Positions 1 through 9,380 of a stretch of 64,000 bases of DNA are shown here, piece after piece. Where the stretch lies: contig JANQRT010000053.1 in the NCBI GenBank assembly GCA_028284385.1, positions 1 through 64,000 on the forward strand. Direction: 5' to 3'. The DNA comes from Opitutaceae bacterium (GTDB taxonomy: Bacteria; Verrucomicrobiota; Verrucomicrobiia; Opitutales; Opitutaceae). Position numbers and translations under genes: made by a program. The notes below the pieces were generated by a model that saw nothing but the letters and a program-made list of their open reading frames with translations, did no database searches and was not told where the DNA came from. Each line of letters starts with the position of its first letter. Within the stretch, counting starts at the first letter, position 1.

Positions 1-1
1 T

Positions 2-3000
2 TTTTCGCGAAACCAATCGAATGGCCTTATTGAATACAAAGGCAAAGTCCTGGATGGGATTGACGGCGTTGACGGGCTTCAGGGTCCGCGTTGCATCGCC
101 TTCAATCCAGACGGTTCAAAGGCCTATGTCGCCAACTGGAATGACGACACCATCGTAACCTTCGACCGAGGAACTGATGGAGCCCTTACTTTCGTCTCTC
201 TGATAAGAGACGAAGTCTCCGGAGTAGATGGACTGGATGGCGTTCATTCTCTCGATATGAGTTCTGACGGAGAATACGTTTATGCCGCTAGTTTCTTTGA
301 TGACGCGATTTCAGTTTTCGCCAGCGACCCTGATACGGGCGAATTGGCCTACGATCAGAGTTTGTTCAATGGTCAAGAGGGAATTGTCGGTCTGAACGGG
401 GCATTGACCATAATCGTTAGCACTGATGGTCAACACGTGTATTCAACTTCCAACAACGAGCGATCTTTGGTCGTTTTCCGACGCGAGATTCAGTACGATC
501 CTCCGGTAATTACTATTCATCCCGAGTCTCAATCAGTGCCTCTCGATGAAAGCGCGGCCTTCTTTGTAGAAGCGGAAGGAATAGAGGTGGAATATCAATG
601 GCAGGCCGACGGAGCTCCCATTGATGGTGAAACGTCCTCCACACTTTCGTTTGCCGCGGTCTCGGCTGCTCAAGATGGGGTTACTTATTCGGTAACGGCG
701 TTCAATCCCGGCGGTTTCGTTGAAAGCGATCCTGCTGTGCTGACCGTATTGCCTCCCATTACAGTTGACGCTCCCTCGATCTTAACCGCGCTCACTCTTT
801 CCGACACGTCGTCTCATCTCGAATGGATTGACAACAGTGACAACGAAACAGGCTTTGAACTAGAGAGGAAAATTGCCGGCCAGGAGTACGAGGTAGTGAC
901 CTTGACCGGGCCCAACACCATTCAGTACAACGATAATTCCCTCAGTCCCGGAACGACTTACATTTATCGCATTCGAGCCCGAAATGGATTCGAAATTTCC
1001 GAATGGTCGAACGAGACGGTCATCGAATCCTTTGATTCGCCGCCTAATCCTCCAGCCGATTTGGCAGTCGCTGACGAGCAGTTTAACGAGGTCTCGTTAA
1101 CGTGGACCGATTTTTCCGTAGTGGAAGACGGATTTCGTATTCAAAGGAAGGTGACGACGAGTCCGGATCCGTTCGTCACGATTGGAACGGTAGGAGTAAG
1201 CATCAAGATTTTCAAGGACGACACGGTCGATCCCGACACGCAGTACCAGTATCGAGTAAGCGCTTACAACGAAGCGGGCGAATCGGATTATTCGAATGTC
1301 GCCTCGGCAATCACCTCGACACTCCCAGTCAGCTCGATAACGCCTAATAGCAAAAATGTCGAGGCAGCGGCATCAGGTGGGCACACGGTTCTGGTAGTTT
1401 CTAGTTCACTCTGGCCAGTGGCTTCCGAGACAAGCTGGATAACGGTAGACAGTCCTTCCGATGGCCAGGGCGAAGCGGGAGAAGCGGTTTCGTACAGCGT
1501 CGATGAAAACATCGATCCCACATCACGGGTAGGCACCATCAACATTGGCGGCCTTATTCATACAGTTAATCAATCAGGCTTAACGGAAGATCCTCCGCTT
1601 GCCATCGATCCGACTGAATCGAACTTTCTCTCTTTAGGCGGGTTTACCGATATTACGGTGACTGGCAATGACGCTTGGACAGCCACCACTGAAGAAGACT
1701 GGATTACGATTACCGCAGGGGCCTCCGGAAATGGCGATGGCGCCGTTTCCATCGATGTCGCCGAAAGCACTTTATCCACAGCGAGACAGGGAATCGTCAA
1801 CATCAACGACCTGATTCATACCGTCAACCAGGAGGGGGTTCCAGGTTCGGGAGGAAGCGGCAATGTTGAAATAGATCCCGATAGCACCGACGCTCCTGCA
1901 TCTGGCGGTTCCTTTGATATTGGCATCACTTCGGACGGAAATTGGACCACGGCAAGCAATGATAGTTGGATTTCCATTACGGTAGGAGATACCGGTTCGG
2001 GGAACGGAACGGTCTCGTTTTCGGTTTCCGCCAATAGCTCCACTTCCTCAAGACAAGGAACGATTTTGATAAACGACAAGACTCATAATGTGAATCAAGC
2101 GGGAGAGGACTCTGGCGGTGGTGGGGGAGATCCGCCACCGTCCTCTCCTCCTTCCTCCGGCGGTGGCGGCGGAGGTGGAGGAGGAGGCGGGGGAGGCGGA
2201 GGCGCCATCCTCAAGTTCACGCCTGAAAACGCTCTCTTCGACACGCCTGGCGGCGATGGCGAGATCGAGATTACCGGTAACACCGTCTGGGTGGTCAAAT
2301 CGCAAAACGACTGGATCGATGTCGTAGGCAAATATATCGGCTTCGGGCCCTATACTTTGACCTATACGGTCGCTCTGAACGAAACAGGTCTGCCGAGAGA
2401 AGGGGAAATTCTTTTGAACAAGGAATCGTTCGCCGTGATTCAAAACGGCGGAAGTCTAGAGCCAATTGCTCCGCCGGAATCCCTCATTACATGGGAAGGA
2501 ATCATCGGTTCAGCTCTTGATTTCGGAGTAACGGAAAATTTCAGCATCAGTGTAGACGTTCCTTGGATACAGGTAGATTCGTTTACGGTTACGGAAGGAA
2601 TCGCGACGGTGATCATTAACGTAGATCCTAGCTACGAGATCGAAGAAAGAATCGGGATACTTACGGTCGGCGAGATACTGCATACGGTTAGACAGGAAGC
2701 GAATCCGGGATCGCCTCCTTCACTTACCTCTTTCCTAGCCCAGAACGACGCCGAGATCGTCTATGGAACGACCATTTCGCTCAATCCGGTTTGGGGCGAA
2801 GAGAATCCGCCCATTGAATACAGAGTGGCCCAGAGCGAAGATTTATCGGAAGTGGAGTGGCTAGCTATTGGCGAAGAGGAGCTTTCTTTTGATCTGGAGC
2901 CTTTACCGGGAGACGCGGAAGTGTTTTTCCAGGTTCGCAACCTGATTGGGGAATCGGAGACCTTGAGCGACGCTATTCGCATGGAAGCTTTGGGGCCTCT

Positions 3001-4096
3001 TCAGGATTTCACCGCTTCCATATCCAATGGAAGCAGGGTGGAGCTGACCTGGACTCATGAATCGGAAAACGAAATCGGATATATCCTGCAAAGAGCGTTC
3101 ACCGGTAACGAAGAGTGGCAGACCATTGCCAATTTGCAGCCGAATTCGCTTAGCTACATCGATACTTCGGCAGGAGGAGGACAGTCTTACGACTACCGAA
3201 TTCATGCCTACAATGACATTGGGCAAACCGAATGGCTTTCCGTTTCCGCAGGCTTCATTTCCAGCGGCAGCTTAGTCAATCTCTCGACTCGGAGCTACGT
3301 CGGTTCGGGCGAGGATATTCTCATCTCGGGTTTCGTTATTGGCGGATCTGGTAGTGTCGGACTAATGACACGAAGCGTAGGACCTCACCTGACCACGATG
3401 GAGGGCATCGAAGCGTTGGAAGATCCTATGATGAGAGTGAGAAACGCGCTATGGGCAGCCGACGCCCCTGACGTTGCGGCGAACGACGATTGGTCGAGCG
3501 ATCTGACAGTCAGCCAGCTCGAGGAGAAGGAAAGCGAAGTCGGCGCCTTCAGTATTTCAGGCAGCATTAAGGAGTCCGTAGTGGTGGAAAATTACGAGGC
3601 AGGCGTCTATGGCGTCTTGCTTAGCGGCGTCGAGAACAAGACAGGTGTGGCGCTACTTGAACTTTACGCTATTCCAGGCGAGACCAATGGGGCTACGCTC
3701 AAGAATATTTCTTCCCGGGGATTTGTTGGAGAAGGCTCGGCCATTATGATAGGAGGCTTTGTTATCGAAGGAAACGGACCGGTGACAATTCTAGTCCGCG
3801 GTGTAGGTCCTTCGATGCCAGGGGGAGTCCAAAGTGTTCTTGCCGATCCTAAACTCGTTCTTCTTCGAGCGATTAACGGGACAAGTCAAACGATCGGCGA
3901 AAACGATGATTGGGGTTCAGCGGATCCTCAAGGATTGCGGGAGGCGTTTGTAGCGACGGGCGCCTTTGATCTCCCGGACAACAGCCTCGACGCGGCGATT
4001 CTAGCTGTTCTCGAACCTGGAATTTACGCTGCTCTCCTGCAAGGGGCCGATGGCGGGACCGGTGTCGGTCTCTTGGAAATCTATCTGGTGGAGTAA
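2..4096 (+). CDS. Secreted multidomain surface protein, 5' end outside window
   Basis: The frame is open from the first bases of the window, so the first internal ATG (257) is not the true start and the N-terminus is missing. In order the product shows beta-propeller (YVTN-like) repeats up to about 490, an Ig-like domain (about 500-750), two fibronectin III domains (770-1310), three BACON-like domains (1330-2105), a Pro/Gly linker with 15 consecutive glycines (2159-2203), two further BACON-like domains (2210-2705), Fn3-like segments to about 3260, and two tandem C-terminal repeats (3280-3680 and 3710-4090) with GFVI and VGPS motifs. That C-terminal repeat is familiar from secreted Opitutae proteins. 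Role is probably adhesion or carbohydrate binding at the surface; the exact ligand cannot be read. No catalytic domain is visible. Confidence 0.85.
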   Translation, partial: FSRNQSNGLIEYKGKVLDGIDGVDGLQGPRCIAFNPDGSKAYVANWNDDTIVTFDRGTDGALTFVSLIRDEVSGVDGLDGVHSLDMSSDGEYVYAASFFDDAISVFASDPDTGELAYDQSLFNGQEGIVGLNGALTIIVSTDGQHVYSTSNNERSLVVFRREIQYDPPVITIHPESQSVPLDESAAFFVEAEGIEVEYQWQADGAPIDGETSSTLSFAAVSAAQDGVTYSVTAFNPGGFVESDPAVLTVLPPITVDAPSILTALTLSDTSSHLEWIDNSDNETGFELERKIAGQEYEVVTLTGPNTIQYNDNSLSPGTTYIYRIRARNGFEISEWSNETVIESFDSPPNPPADLAVADEQFNEVSLTWTDFSVVEDGFRIQRKVTTSPDPFVTIGTVGVSIKIFKDDTVDPDTQYQYRVSAYNEAGESDYSNVASAITSTLPVSSITPNSKNVEAAASGGHTVLVVSSSLWPVASETSWITVDSPSDGQGEAGEAVSYSVDENIDPTSRVGTINIGGLIHTVNQSGLTEDPPLAIDPTESNFLSLGGFTDITVTGNDAWTATTEEDWITITAGASGNGDGAVSIDVAESTLSTARQGIVNINDLIHTVNQEGVPGSGGSGNVEIDPDSTDAPASGGSFDIGITSDGNWTTASNDSWISITVGDTGSGNGTVSFSVSANSSTSSRQGTILINDKTHNVNQAGEDSGGGGGDPPPSSPPSSGGGGGGGGGGGGGGGAILKFTPENALFDTPGGDGEIEITGNTVWVVKSQNDWIDVVGKYIGFGPYTLTYTVALNETGLPREGEILLNKESFAVIQNGGSLEPIAPPESLITWEGIIGSALDFGVTENFSISVDVPWIQVDSFTVTEGIATVIINVDPSYEIEERIGILTVGEILHTVRQEANPGSPPSLTSFLAQNDAEIVYGTTISLNPVWGEENPPIEYRVAQSEDLSEVEWLAIGEEELSFDLEPLPGDAEVFFQVRNLIGESETLSDAIRMEALGPLQDFTASISNGSRVELTWTHESENEIGYILQRAFTGNEEWQTIANLQPNSLSYIDTSAGGGQSYDYRIHAYNDIGQTEWLSVSAGFISSGSLVNLSTRSYVGSGEDILISGFVIGGSGSVGLMTRSVGPHLTTMEGIEALEDPMMRVRNALWAADAPDVAANDDWSSDLTVSQLEEKESEVGAFSISGSIKESVVVENYEAGVYGVLLSGVENKTGVALLELYAIPGETNGATLKNISSRGFVGEGSAIMIGGFVIEGNGPVTILVRGVGPSMPGGVQSVLADPKLVLLRAINGTSQTIGENDDWGSADPQGLREAFVATGAFDLPDNSLDAAILAVLEPGIYAALLQGADGGTGVGLLEIYLVE

Positions 4097-4152
4097 CGTA
4101 ATTCGTAACCAGAATTCAATCACGGCCTGGAAACGATTCGCTAACGAGGGAA

Positions 4153-4317
4153 ATGAAAAACCTCTGCATATTCGGAACCGCTATTCTGTGTAGCTATCTG
4201 GGCTGGACGGCAGGGTCTCGGTTTGGCGATATCATGATCTCCTTTGCAATCAGCGGTGTAGCTTCGCTCATTGGGGTCTGGGTAGGCTGGAAGATTTATC
4301 AGCGTTTCTTTTTCTAG
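4153..4317 (+). CDS. Small two-helix membrane protein, 54 aa
   Basis: This short frame begins at an ATG preceded by a GAGGG Shine-Dalgarno at about 4 nt and ends in TAG. The 54-residue product has two hydrophobic segments (about 4-20 and 27-45) rich in small residues, with SYLGWTAG and GVWVGWK, which suggests a glycine-packed hairpin in the inner membrane. Small proteins of this shape are widespread and uncharacterised. It sits just after the large surface protein and converges with the peptidase gene downstream. Function unknown; coding status rests on the ribosome site and the membrane pattern. Confidence 0.6.
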   Translation: MKNLCIFGTAILCSYLGWTAGSRFGDIMISFAISGVASLIGVWVGWKIYQRFFF

Positions 4318-4324
4318 ATTCGCG

Positions 4325-4783
4325 TCAAGAGCTTGGACTGTAAAACCAGTGCCATGGCTCATAGGCGATTCCGTATCCATTATTTCTTGGATAGCTAAGT
4401 CGAAAGCCAAAGCCATTCGCATGAGAGGAAAGCCATTGGAACGCTTTGGTGTTTTCGAAAGCCTCTTCCAAAGGAGGAGAGCCTGGAGTTCCAACATCGA
4501 TCGCTTTTCCCGTGTGGTGTTCACTGCGGCCTGGAGGAGCATTCACTTTGAAGATCTCCTGATCAGAGATCCCTTTCTTTCTCTTGGCATCAATGATTTC
4601 AGTTTGGCGAGCTACGCTTCTGAAAGCGGAAATTATAAAAATATCAATCCCATCTTGGGTCGCCGCTGCTTTCATTCTCCTCCAAGCGTCCAGGACGGCT
4701 GGATGGAGATAGAAGACTCGCCCCGAGTCCTCGAATTCGACCAGATTCGTCTCTTCGCTAAACTGCGGAAGTTTCGTATTCAA
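4325..4783 (-). CDS. D-alanyl-D-alanine carboxypeptidase, VanY/peptidase M15B type
   Basis: The 152-residue protein carries the M15B zinc motif SxHxxGxAxD (S87, H89, G92, A94, D96) and the downstream EPWHW block (E142, H145), which give the zinc ligands and catalytic acid. The family removes the terminal D-Ala from peptidoglycan peptides. No signal peptide or membrane anchor is visible at the N-terminus, which is unusual for an enzyme acting on the wall, so export or start choice is uncertain. It overlaps the upstream acetyltransferase gene by 26 bp, so the two are probably co-transcribed and translationally coupled. Confidence 0.8.
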   Translation of the reverse strand: MNTKLPQFSEETNLVEFEDSGRVFYLHPAVLDAWRRMKAAATQDGIDIFIISAFRSVARQTEIIDAKRKKGISDQEIFKVNAPPGRSEHHTGKAIDVGTPGSPPLEEAFENTKAFQWLSSHANGFGFRLSYPRNNGYGIAYEPWHWFYSPSS

Positions 4784-5339
4784 TTTTCCTTACTTTTTCC
4801 TCGTCGTCGTTTAAGCTCGCATAGAGCTCCATGTCATGAAACCCGTCGTACCGCTTGTGAGACTTTCTCATCGTTCCTTCGAATCGCATTCCCAATTTGG
4901 TCAAAAGACGCTTTGAAGCTCGGTTCCCTGGCATGCAGGTGGCTTCAACTCGATTTAGTTGCAAATCATCGAAGGCGAAGTTCAACACTAGTCCACTTGC
5001 CTCGAAAGCGAGACCTTGCCCCCAAGTGTTTCGAGCGAGATTGATAGAGAATTCAGCCTTCCGGTGATGCTTGTTGAAAGAATGCAATAGAGCCATTCCC
5101 ACGAGTTTGCCGCCATTCTTCATCTCGATTGCCCAACTCAGAACGGAAAGAGCTGTGAATAGCTCAAGAAAGCCTCTAGTAAAGGATTCGGTCTTATGTG
5201 GCGGCCAGAGTGTATGGAGAGACACTTCGGGATCAGAGGCGTATTCGAAAACCTGTGGCGCATCCTCCGCTTTTAATTTTCTGAGACGCAGTCTCTCGCT
5301 ATTAAACTCGGAAGGTTCTAATTCAAACGAATCGGTCAT
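4758..5339 (-). CDS. GNAT family N-acetyltransferase, RimJ/RimL-like
   Basis: The 193-residue protein begins with the typical SERLRLRKLKAEDA strand and contains the acetyl-CoA loop around NTWGQGLAFEA, then NRVEATCMPGNRAS and KLGMRFEG, the order seen in ribosomal-protein-type acetyltransferases. It would transfer acetyl from acetyl-CoA to a protein N-terminus or small amine; the substrate cannot be told. It is first of a two-gene minus-strand unit with the VanY-type peptidase and is divergent from the 2-hydroxyacid dehydrogenase gene. Confidence 0.8.
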   Translation of the reverse strand: MTDSFELEPSEFNSERLRLRKLKAEDAPQVFEYASDPEVSLHTLWPPHKTESFTRGFLELFTALSVLSWAIEMKNGGKLVGMALLHSFNKHHRKAEFSINLARNTWGQGLAFEASGLVLNFAFDDLQLNRVEATCMPGNRASKRLLTKLGMRFEGTMRKSHKRYDGFHDMELYASLNDDEEKVRKIEYETSAV

Positions 5340-5427
5340 TTATCGAGGGTGAGACTGGTAGGGATTTTCGAGTCTATCTGTCAAACGGATTGACCATTTA
5401 GAAGAGTTCTTCCTAAAACGCTTATCT

Positions 5428-6372
5428 ATGGACAAGCCTGAAGTGTTGTTAGCCGTACCTCTCATGAAGGATTTTATGGATTCGCTGCATGAAAAATATC
5501 GCGTTTATTCCTGGTACGAAATCGAGGACCAGGAAAAGCTCTTGCAAGAAGCAGGGCATCGTATAAGAGCCATCGCTACGGGAGGCCACGCGGGAGCTGA
5601 AAGAAGCCTCATGGAGAGACTGCCGAATCTGGAGTTAATGGCTTGTTTCGGAGTCGGTGTGGATGCCGTCGATATTTCTTATACGAGATCGAGAAATATC
5701 CAAGTCACGAATACGCCGGATGTCTTGAACGACGACGTGGCAAACTTGGCGATAGGCCTTCTTCTTGCCAGTTCTCGAGCGTTGGTCGAATCGGATAAAT
5801 TCGTTCGAAGAGGTGACTGGCTGAAAGGTACAATGCCTCTACAAAAGGGGATTCGAGGCAAGAAGACCGGGATTCTAGGGCTGGGAAGAATTGGCAAGGA
5901 CATCGCCGGAAAACTCGAAGTTTTCGGCTGCGACTTATGCTACCATGGCCGCAACGAGCAGCCGGATGTGGACTATCCTTATTACCCGAACCCGGTTGAT
6001 ATGGCGAGGGACTGCGAGTACCTGATCGTCATCTGTCCCGCGAGTAAGGATACTTATCGCATTGTCGACGAAAAGGTCCTCGACGCTTTAGGACCGCAGG
6101 GAACTCTCATCAATATCGCGAGAGGCAGCGTGGTTGACGAACCTGCCATGGTCGCCGCCTTGAAGGAAGGTCGACTTGGAGCGGCAGCTCTAGACGTATT
6201 TGCCGACGAGCCCAATGTGCCCGAGGAGCTTTTCGCTATGCCCAATGTGGTTCTCGCTCCTCATGTCGGTAGCGCCGTAACGGATACGCGAAAGGCGATG
6301 GGAGAGGTTGTATTGAAGAATCTCGAACTGTTTTTCTCTGGCCAACCCCTCGCAACGCCTTTCAACGACTAA
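5428..6372 (+). CDS. D-isomer-specific 2-hydroxyacid dehydrogenase (glyoxylate/hydroxypyruvate reductase-like)
   Basis: The 314-residue protein has the two-domain fold of the family: a substrate domain (about 1-98 and 285-314) and a Rossmann domain with GLGRIG (151-156). The catalytic triad is visible as R232 (NIARGSVVDE), E261 (FADEP) and H279 (APHVGS). Arg175 follows the second strand (YHGRN), a position that in this family favours NADPH. It would reduce a small 2-oxoacid such as glyoxylate or hydroxypyruvate in the cytoplasm. The start has no strong Shine-Dalgarno. It stands alone between the divergent GNAT unit and the efflux operon. Confidence 0.88.
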   Translation: MDKPEVLLAVPLMKDFMDSLHEKYRVYSWYEIEDQEKLLQEAGHRIRAIATGGHAGAERSLMERLPNLELMACFGVGVDAVDISYTRSRNIQVTNTPDVLNDDVANLAIGLLLASSRALVESDKFVRRGDWLKGTMPLQKGIRGKKTGILGLGRIGKDIAGKLEVFGCDLCYHGRNEQPDVDYPYYPNPVDMARDCEYLIVICPASKDTYRIVDEKVLDALGPQGTLINIARGSVVDEPAMVAALKEGRLGAAALDVFADEPNVPEELFAMPNVVLAPHVGSAVTDTRKAMGEVVLKNLELFFSGQPLATPFND

Positions 6373-6412
6373 GCGACCAGAGTCTTTGTATTCGAACTTT
6401 CGGAATTTTAGG

Positions 6413-6440
6413 TTGCTTTCTACTACTCTTGTAGTAGATT
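6413..6440 (+). promoter_or_regulatory. Putative promoter with BlaI/MecI-like operator dyad
   Basis: A perfect 8-bp inverted repeat (TCTACTAC, 4-nt TCTT spacer, GTAGTAGA; 6419-6438) lies between a possible -35 (TTGCTT, 6413-6418) and -10 (TAGATT, 6435-6440) 16 nt apart. The dyad resembles the TACTACA/TGTAGTA operators of BlaI/MecI/CopY-type winged-helix repressors, so repressor binding would block RNA polymerase. It would control the efflux operon that begins about 155 nt downstream. No BlaI-type gene is in the window, so the regulator is inferred. Confidence 0.5.
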
Positions 6441-6596
6441 GGCGGTTTAGGTAGGCTGCCTTGCAAGATGTTCCGTTCGTCCTGAAAAATAACCTTTTTA
6501 TTTAAAATAGATAGAAACTTTATCTGACTTCGTTGTGTATATAGTTGATAATTGGCAATAAAGGCAGTTTTGTGATGGCGTTTAATTCTTAGTGGA

Positions 6597-8066
6597 ATGA
6601 GGGTGTTTCTGGTAGGTGTGGGAGTTTTTGTATTAGCTTTGTGGACTAGCGGTCGGCCGATCAGTTTGAAGGAGGCAATCGACCAATCACTTGATCGCAA
6701 CCTCGGGTTGATGATAGCCAGCGACGATCTTGCTGTGGCTGCTGAGGACCTCATCGTGGACAAGGCGGCTTTCGACGTTCGTCTGAGCTTGAACACTACC
6801 CAACAGGAGCGGGTTGCCGCTGGCACCAGTACCGATCTCGATGGCGCCGAACGGCCTGAAAGCGCGAATCGAAACAACTTGCTCAGCCTCACCAAGACTT
6901 TCTCAACCGGTACGGAAGTCACGCAATCAACCAATCTGAACCGCAACTCCACTAACTCCTCGTTCCAGCGCCTGAATCCTGACTACAGCGCCGTTGCTAG
7001 ACTGGACGTGAGACAGCCTCTGCTCAGCGGACGTGGAAAGAAAGTGAATCTCGCGGCCGTGAGGAGCGCTGCTTCTCGTCTGAATCAAAGCCAGCTTCAA
7101 TGGCGAGATACCGTGATCAACACCATCGCCGAAACGGAACGCCTTTATTGGAACTTGGCCTATTCGTATTTGCGCAAGGACTTTCTTCTCACCAGTATGA
7201 AGGTAGCAGAGCAATTGCTCGAGGAAGCTGAAAAGAGAGAGAGTATGGGGGCGGGCATCCAATTGGAGTCGCTGCAAGCCCGAGCGGCTTTGGCGAATCG
7301 AAGATCTGATGTGATCGTAGTTGATCAGGAAATCGAAACGGCCAGCGATGAGCTGCGTCGAGCCATAGGCGATCTAGCTGTTTCGGGAGATTTATTGGAG
7401 CCGTTGCAAATGGATCAAGCGGGAACCTATGACGGCAGCGTTGCCGAGCTCTACGACAAGGTTCTGGATTGGAGTTTCGATTCTCGTGTGCAAGAGGAAG
7501 TTATTAAACAACGAGAGTTTGAGAGAGACGCCGCTCGCAATCGCGTGATGCCCACTCTGGACCTTACGCTTTCCGGTCGGTATCTCGGTAGAGATGATGA
7601 AGGAGACCTCGCCTTGGAAGGAGCGTTCGAAGGAAAAGGCTACTTCTGGCAGGGCGGTCTCGAGTTGACGGTACCTTGGGGCCTTCGAGCGGAAAAAGCC
7701 CGGTTTCGAAGATCTGAATACATTCTCAGTCGCGAACGTTCTCGGCTAGAAGATATTCGCCAAAACATTCTCCTGGAAGCCCGCAACGCCTACCGCAGCC
7801 TGAAGACGGCCGAAGCTCGAATGGAGGTCACCGAGCTGACGGTCTCTCTCAACGAGGAGCAATTCGATCAGGAAAAGCGTCGACACGAAGCGGGCGGTTC
7901 CACTTTTCGCAATGTCCTGGAAGCCCAGGAAGACCTCGACGAAGCGCGTATGCAGCGGCTGGAAGCTCTGCGAAACGCCAACCAAGCTTTGGCTCTCATC
8001 CAATCTTTGGATGGCTCTCTGCTGGATCGCCACGGATTTACCTGGGAGGAGATCATCGGCGAGTAG
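6597..8066 (+). CDS. TolC-like outer-membrane efflux protein
   Basis: The 489-residue protein starts with a signal-peptide-like stretch (about 1-20) and then shows two long alpha-helical halves with the alternating pattern of the outer membrane efflux family: ISLKEAIDQSLDRN near the N-terminus, RQPLLSGRGKKVNLAAVR mid-way, and a second coiled-coil block ending in FRNVLEAQEDLDEARMQRL. It would form the trimeric outer-membrane channel for the RND pumps encoded downstream. It heads the operon; the adaptor gene follows after 60 nt. Overall length fits the family. Confidence 0.88.
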   Translation: MRVFLVGVGVFVLALWTSGRPISLKEAIDQSLDRNLGLMIASDDLAVAAEDLIVDKAAFDVRLSLNTTQQERVAAGTSTDLDGAERPESANRNNLLSLTKTFSTGTEVTQSTNLNRNSTNSSFQRLNPDYSAVARLDVRQPLLSGRGKKVNLAAVRSAASRLNQSQLQWRDTVINTIAETERLYWNLAYSYLRKDFLLTSMKVAEQLLEEAEKRESMGAGIQLESLQARAALANRRSDVIVVDQEIETASDELRRAIGDLAVSGDLLEPLQMDQAGTYDGSVAELYDKVLDWSFDSRVQEEVIKQREFERDAARNRVMPTLDLTLSGRYLGRDDEGDLALEGAFEGKGYFWQGGLELTVPWGLRAEKARFRRSEYILSRERSRLEDIRQNILLEARNAYRSLKTAEARMEVTELTVSLNEEQFDQEKRRHEAGGSTFRNVLEAQEDLDEARMQRLEALRNANQALALIQSLDGSLLDRHGFTWEEIIGE

Positions 8067-8126
8067 TTATTATATCCCATCAATCGAGTTCCTATACGTA
8101 TCTAGAATTTCAACACACAACGCCTC

Positions 8127-9332
8127 ATGAAAAAATTCACAATCCTCATTGCCGTTGTCGTAGCCTTTGGATTGGGCTGGGTGGCAAACGAACAAATTGG
8201 CAAGAAGCCCGAGGAGGCTGGTCAGGAAGCGAAAGGCGATGGCAAGAATGGCGACAAGCCGGCCAATCAGGAAGATAAAGAGGGTGGTGACAGCGAAAAG
8301 AAAGATGATCCTAGCGCCATTCCCGTAGCCGTTTCCATAGTCGAGCAAGGCGACATTTCTTCGGCTGTCACATTTAACACCAGCGTTGCCAGCGAGCAGT
8401 CGCTGGATATCCATGCCGAGACTGAAGGCATCATCGCTTCGATCGAAGTAGAGGAGGGCGATACGGTAAAAGCGGGCGATCCCCTTCTAAAACTGGTTAG
8501 CGATGACTTTCGTATCCAGAAAGAAGAGACGAAGGCGAATTTCGACAAGCTCGATAGGGAATATACCAGGGCTCAGGAAATGAGAAGAGAGGATCTCATC
8601 TCCATTCAGGAGTACGAAACGAAACGCTACGAATACGAGCAGGCTCGCCTTCAATACGAGAGGGACAGCCTGCGCTACGAGAGAACGGTCGTAAGATCTC
8701 CTATCGACGGTATTGTTTCTCAGCGTTTCGTTCAGGAAGGAGCCAGGATAACATCCGCTTTGGCTCTTTTCCATGTCGTCAATATGGACGAATTGATCGC
8801 CAGAGTCTTTATCCCCGAGAAGCTGCTCGACTCGGTAAAAGTCGGTCAGCCCGTGGTCATTGAAGCGGGATCTTTGCCGGGCAAGAAATGGGATGGCCTT
8901 GTGAAGCGAATCAGTCCGGCGGTCGATATTGAAACGGGAACTTTTAAAGTGACTCTGGCAATCAAGCGAGGCGAAGCAACATTGCCTACCGGACTCTTTA
9001 TTTCGGCTCGCATACTGACCGATACGCACAGCGATGTGCCTCTCCTCCCGAAACAGGCTATCATCTACGAAAGCGATGCCCAATACGTCTATGTGGTCGA
9101 AGACGAAAAGGCCAATAAAAGACGGATTACGCCCGGACTCATCGACGACACCTACGTCGAGGCCTTGTCAGCCATTGAACCGGGGGATGTAGTGATTGTT
9201 CAAGGACAAATCGGTTTGAAGGACGAGGCGTTGGTCAAGGTTGTCGGGCAAGCCGGAGACGAAGCGGAAATCGAAACGAAAACCGCTCAATCCGAAAGCG
9301 AGGAAACGGAAGCGGATGAGAACGCCTCCTGA
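8127..9332 (+). CDS. RND efflux periplasmic adaptor (membrane fusion protein)
   Basis: The 401-residue protein has an N-terminal membrane segment (about 4-20), then a charged low-complexity linker rich in Lys, Glu and Asp (about 24-65). The canonical adaptor order follows: lipoyl half (EGIIASIEVEEGDTVKAGD), a coiled-coil hairpin (about 130-185), the second lipoyl half (VVRSPIDGIV), and beta-barrel and membrane-proximal domains. It would bridge the RND pump to the TolC-like channel. Only one adaptor gene precedes two pump genes, so it probably serves both. The acidic, Ser/Thr-rich C-terminal tail (about 375-401) is an odd extension. Confidence 0.9.
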   Translation: MKKFTILIAVVVAFGLGWVANEQIGKKPEEAGQEAKGDGKNGDKPANQEDKEGGDSEKKDDPSAIPVAVSIVEQGDISSAVTFNTSVASEQSLDIHAETEGIIASIEVEEGDTVKAGDPLLKLVSDDFRIQKEETKANFDKLDREYTRAQEMRREDLISIQEYETKRYEYEQARLQYERDSLRYERTVVRSPIDGIVSQRFVQEGARITSALALFHVVNMDELIARVFIPEKLLDSVKVGQPVVIEAGSLPGKKWDGLVKRISPAVDIETGTFKVTLAIKRGEATLPTGLFISARILTDTHSDVPLLPKQAIIYESDAQYVYVVEDEKANKRRITPGLIDDTYVEALSAIEPGDVVIVQGQIGLKDEALVKVVGQAGDEAEIETKTAQSESEETEADENAS

Positions 9333-9356
9333 TTTTGGGAAGTTCTTCAAGCCGAA

Positions 9357-9380
9357 GATGAACGCAGATGGACACGGATA
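9357..9380 (+). repeat. Relic of a dispersed CACAGA/CACGGA-type intergenic repeat
   Basis: A stretch with GAACGCAGATGGACACGGAT lies in the 207-bp gap between the adaptor and first RND gene. It resembles the ACCACAGAG...CACAGAAAACACAG cores found at 24.99, 25.76 and 26.78 kb in this window. The gap has no other recognisable content and interrupts an otherwise tight operon, consistent with an old insertion. Confidence 0.3.

Noticed and set aside
4349-5044. A 231-codon plus-strand frame
   Set aside because: It is the shadow of the VanY-type and GNAT genes on the other strand, both with intact motifs.
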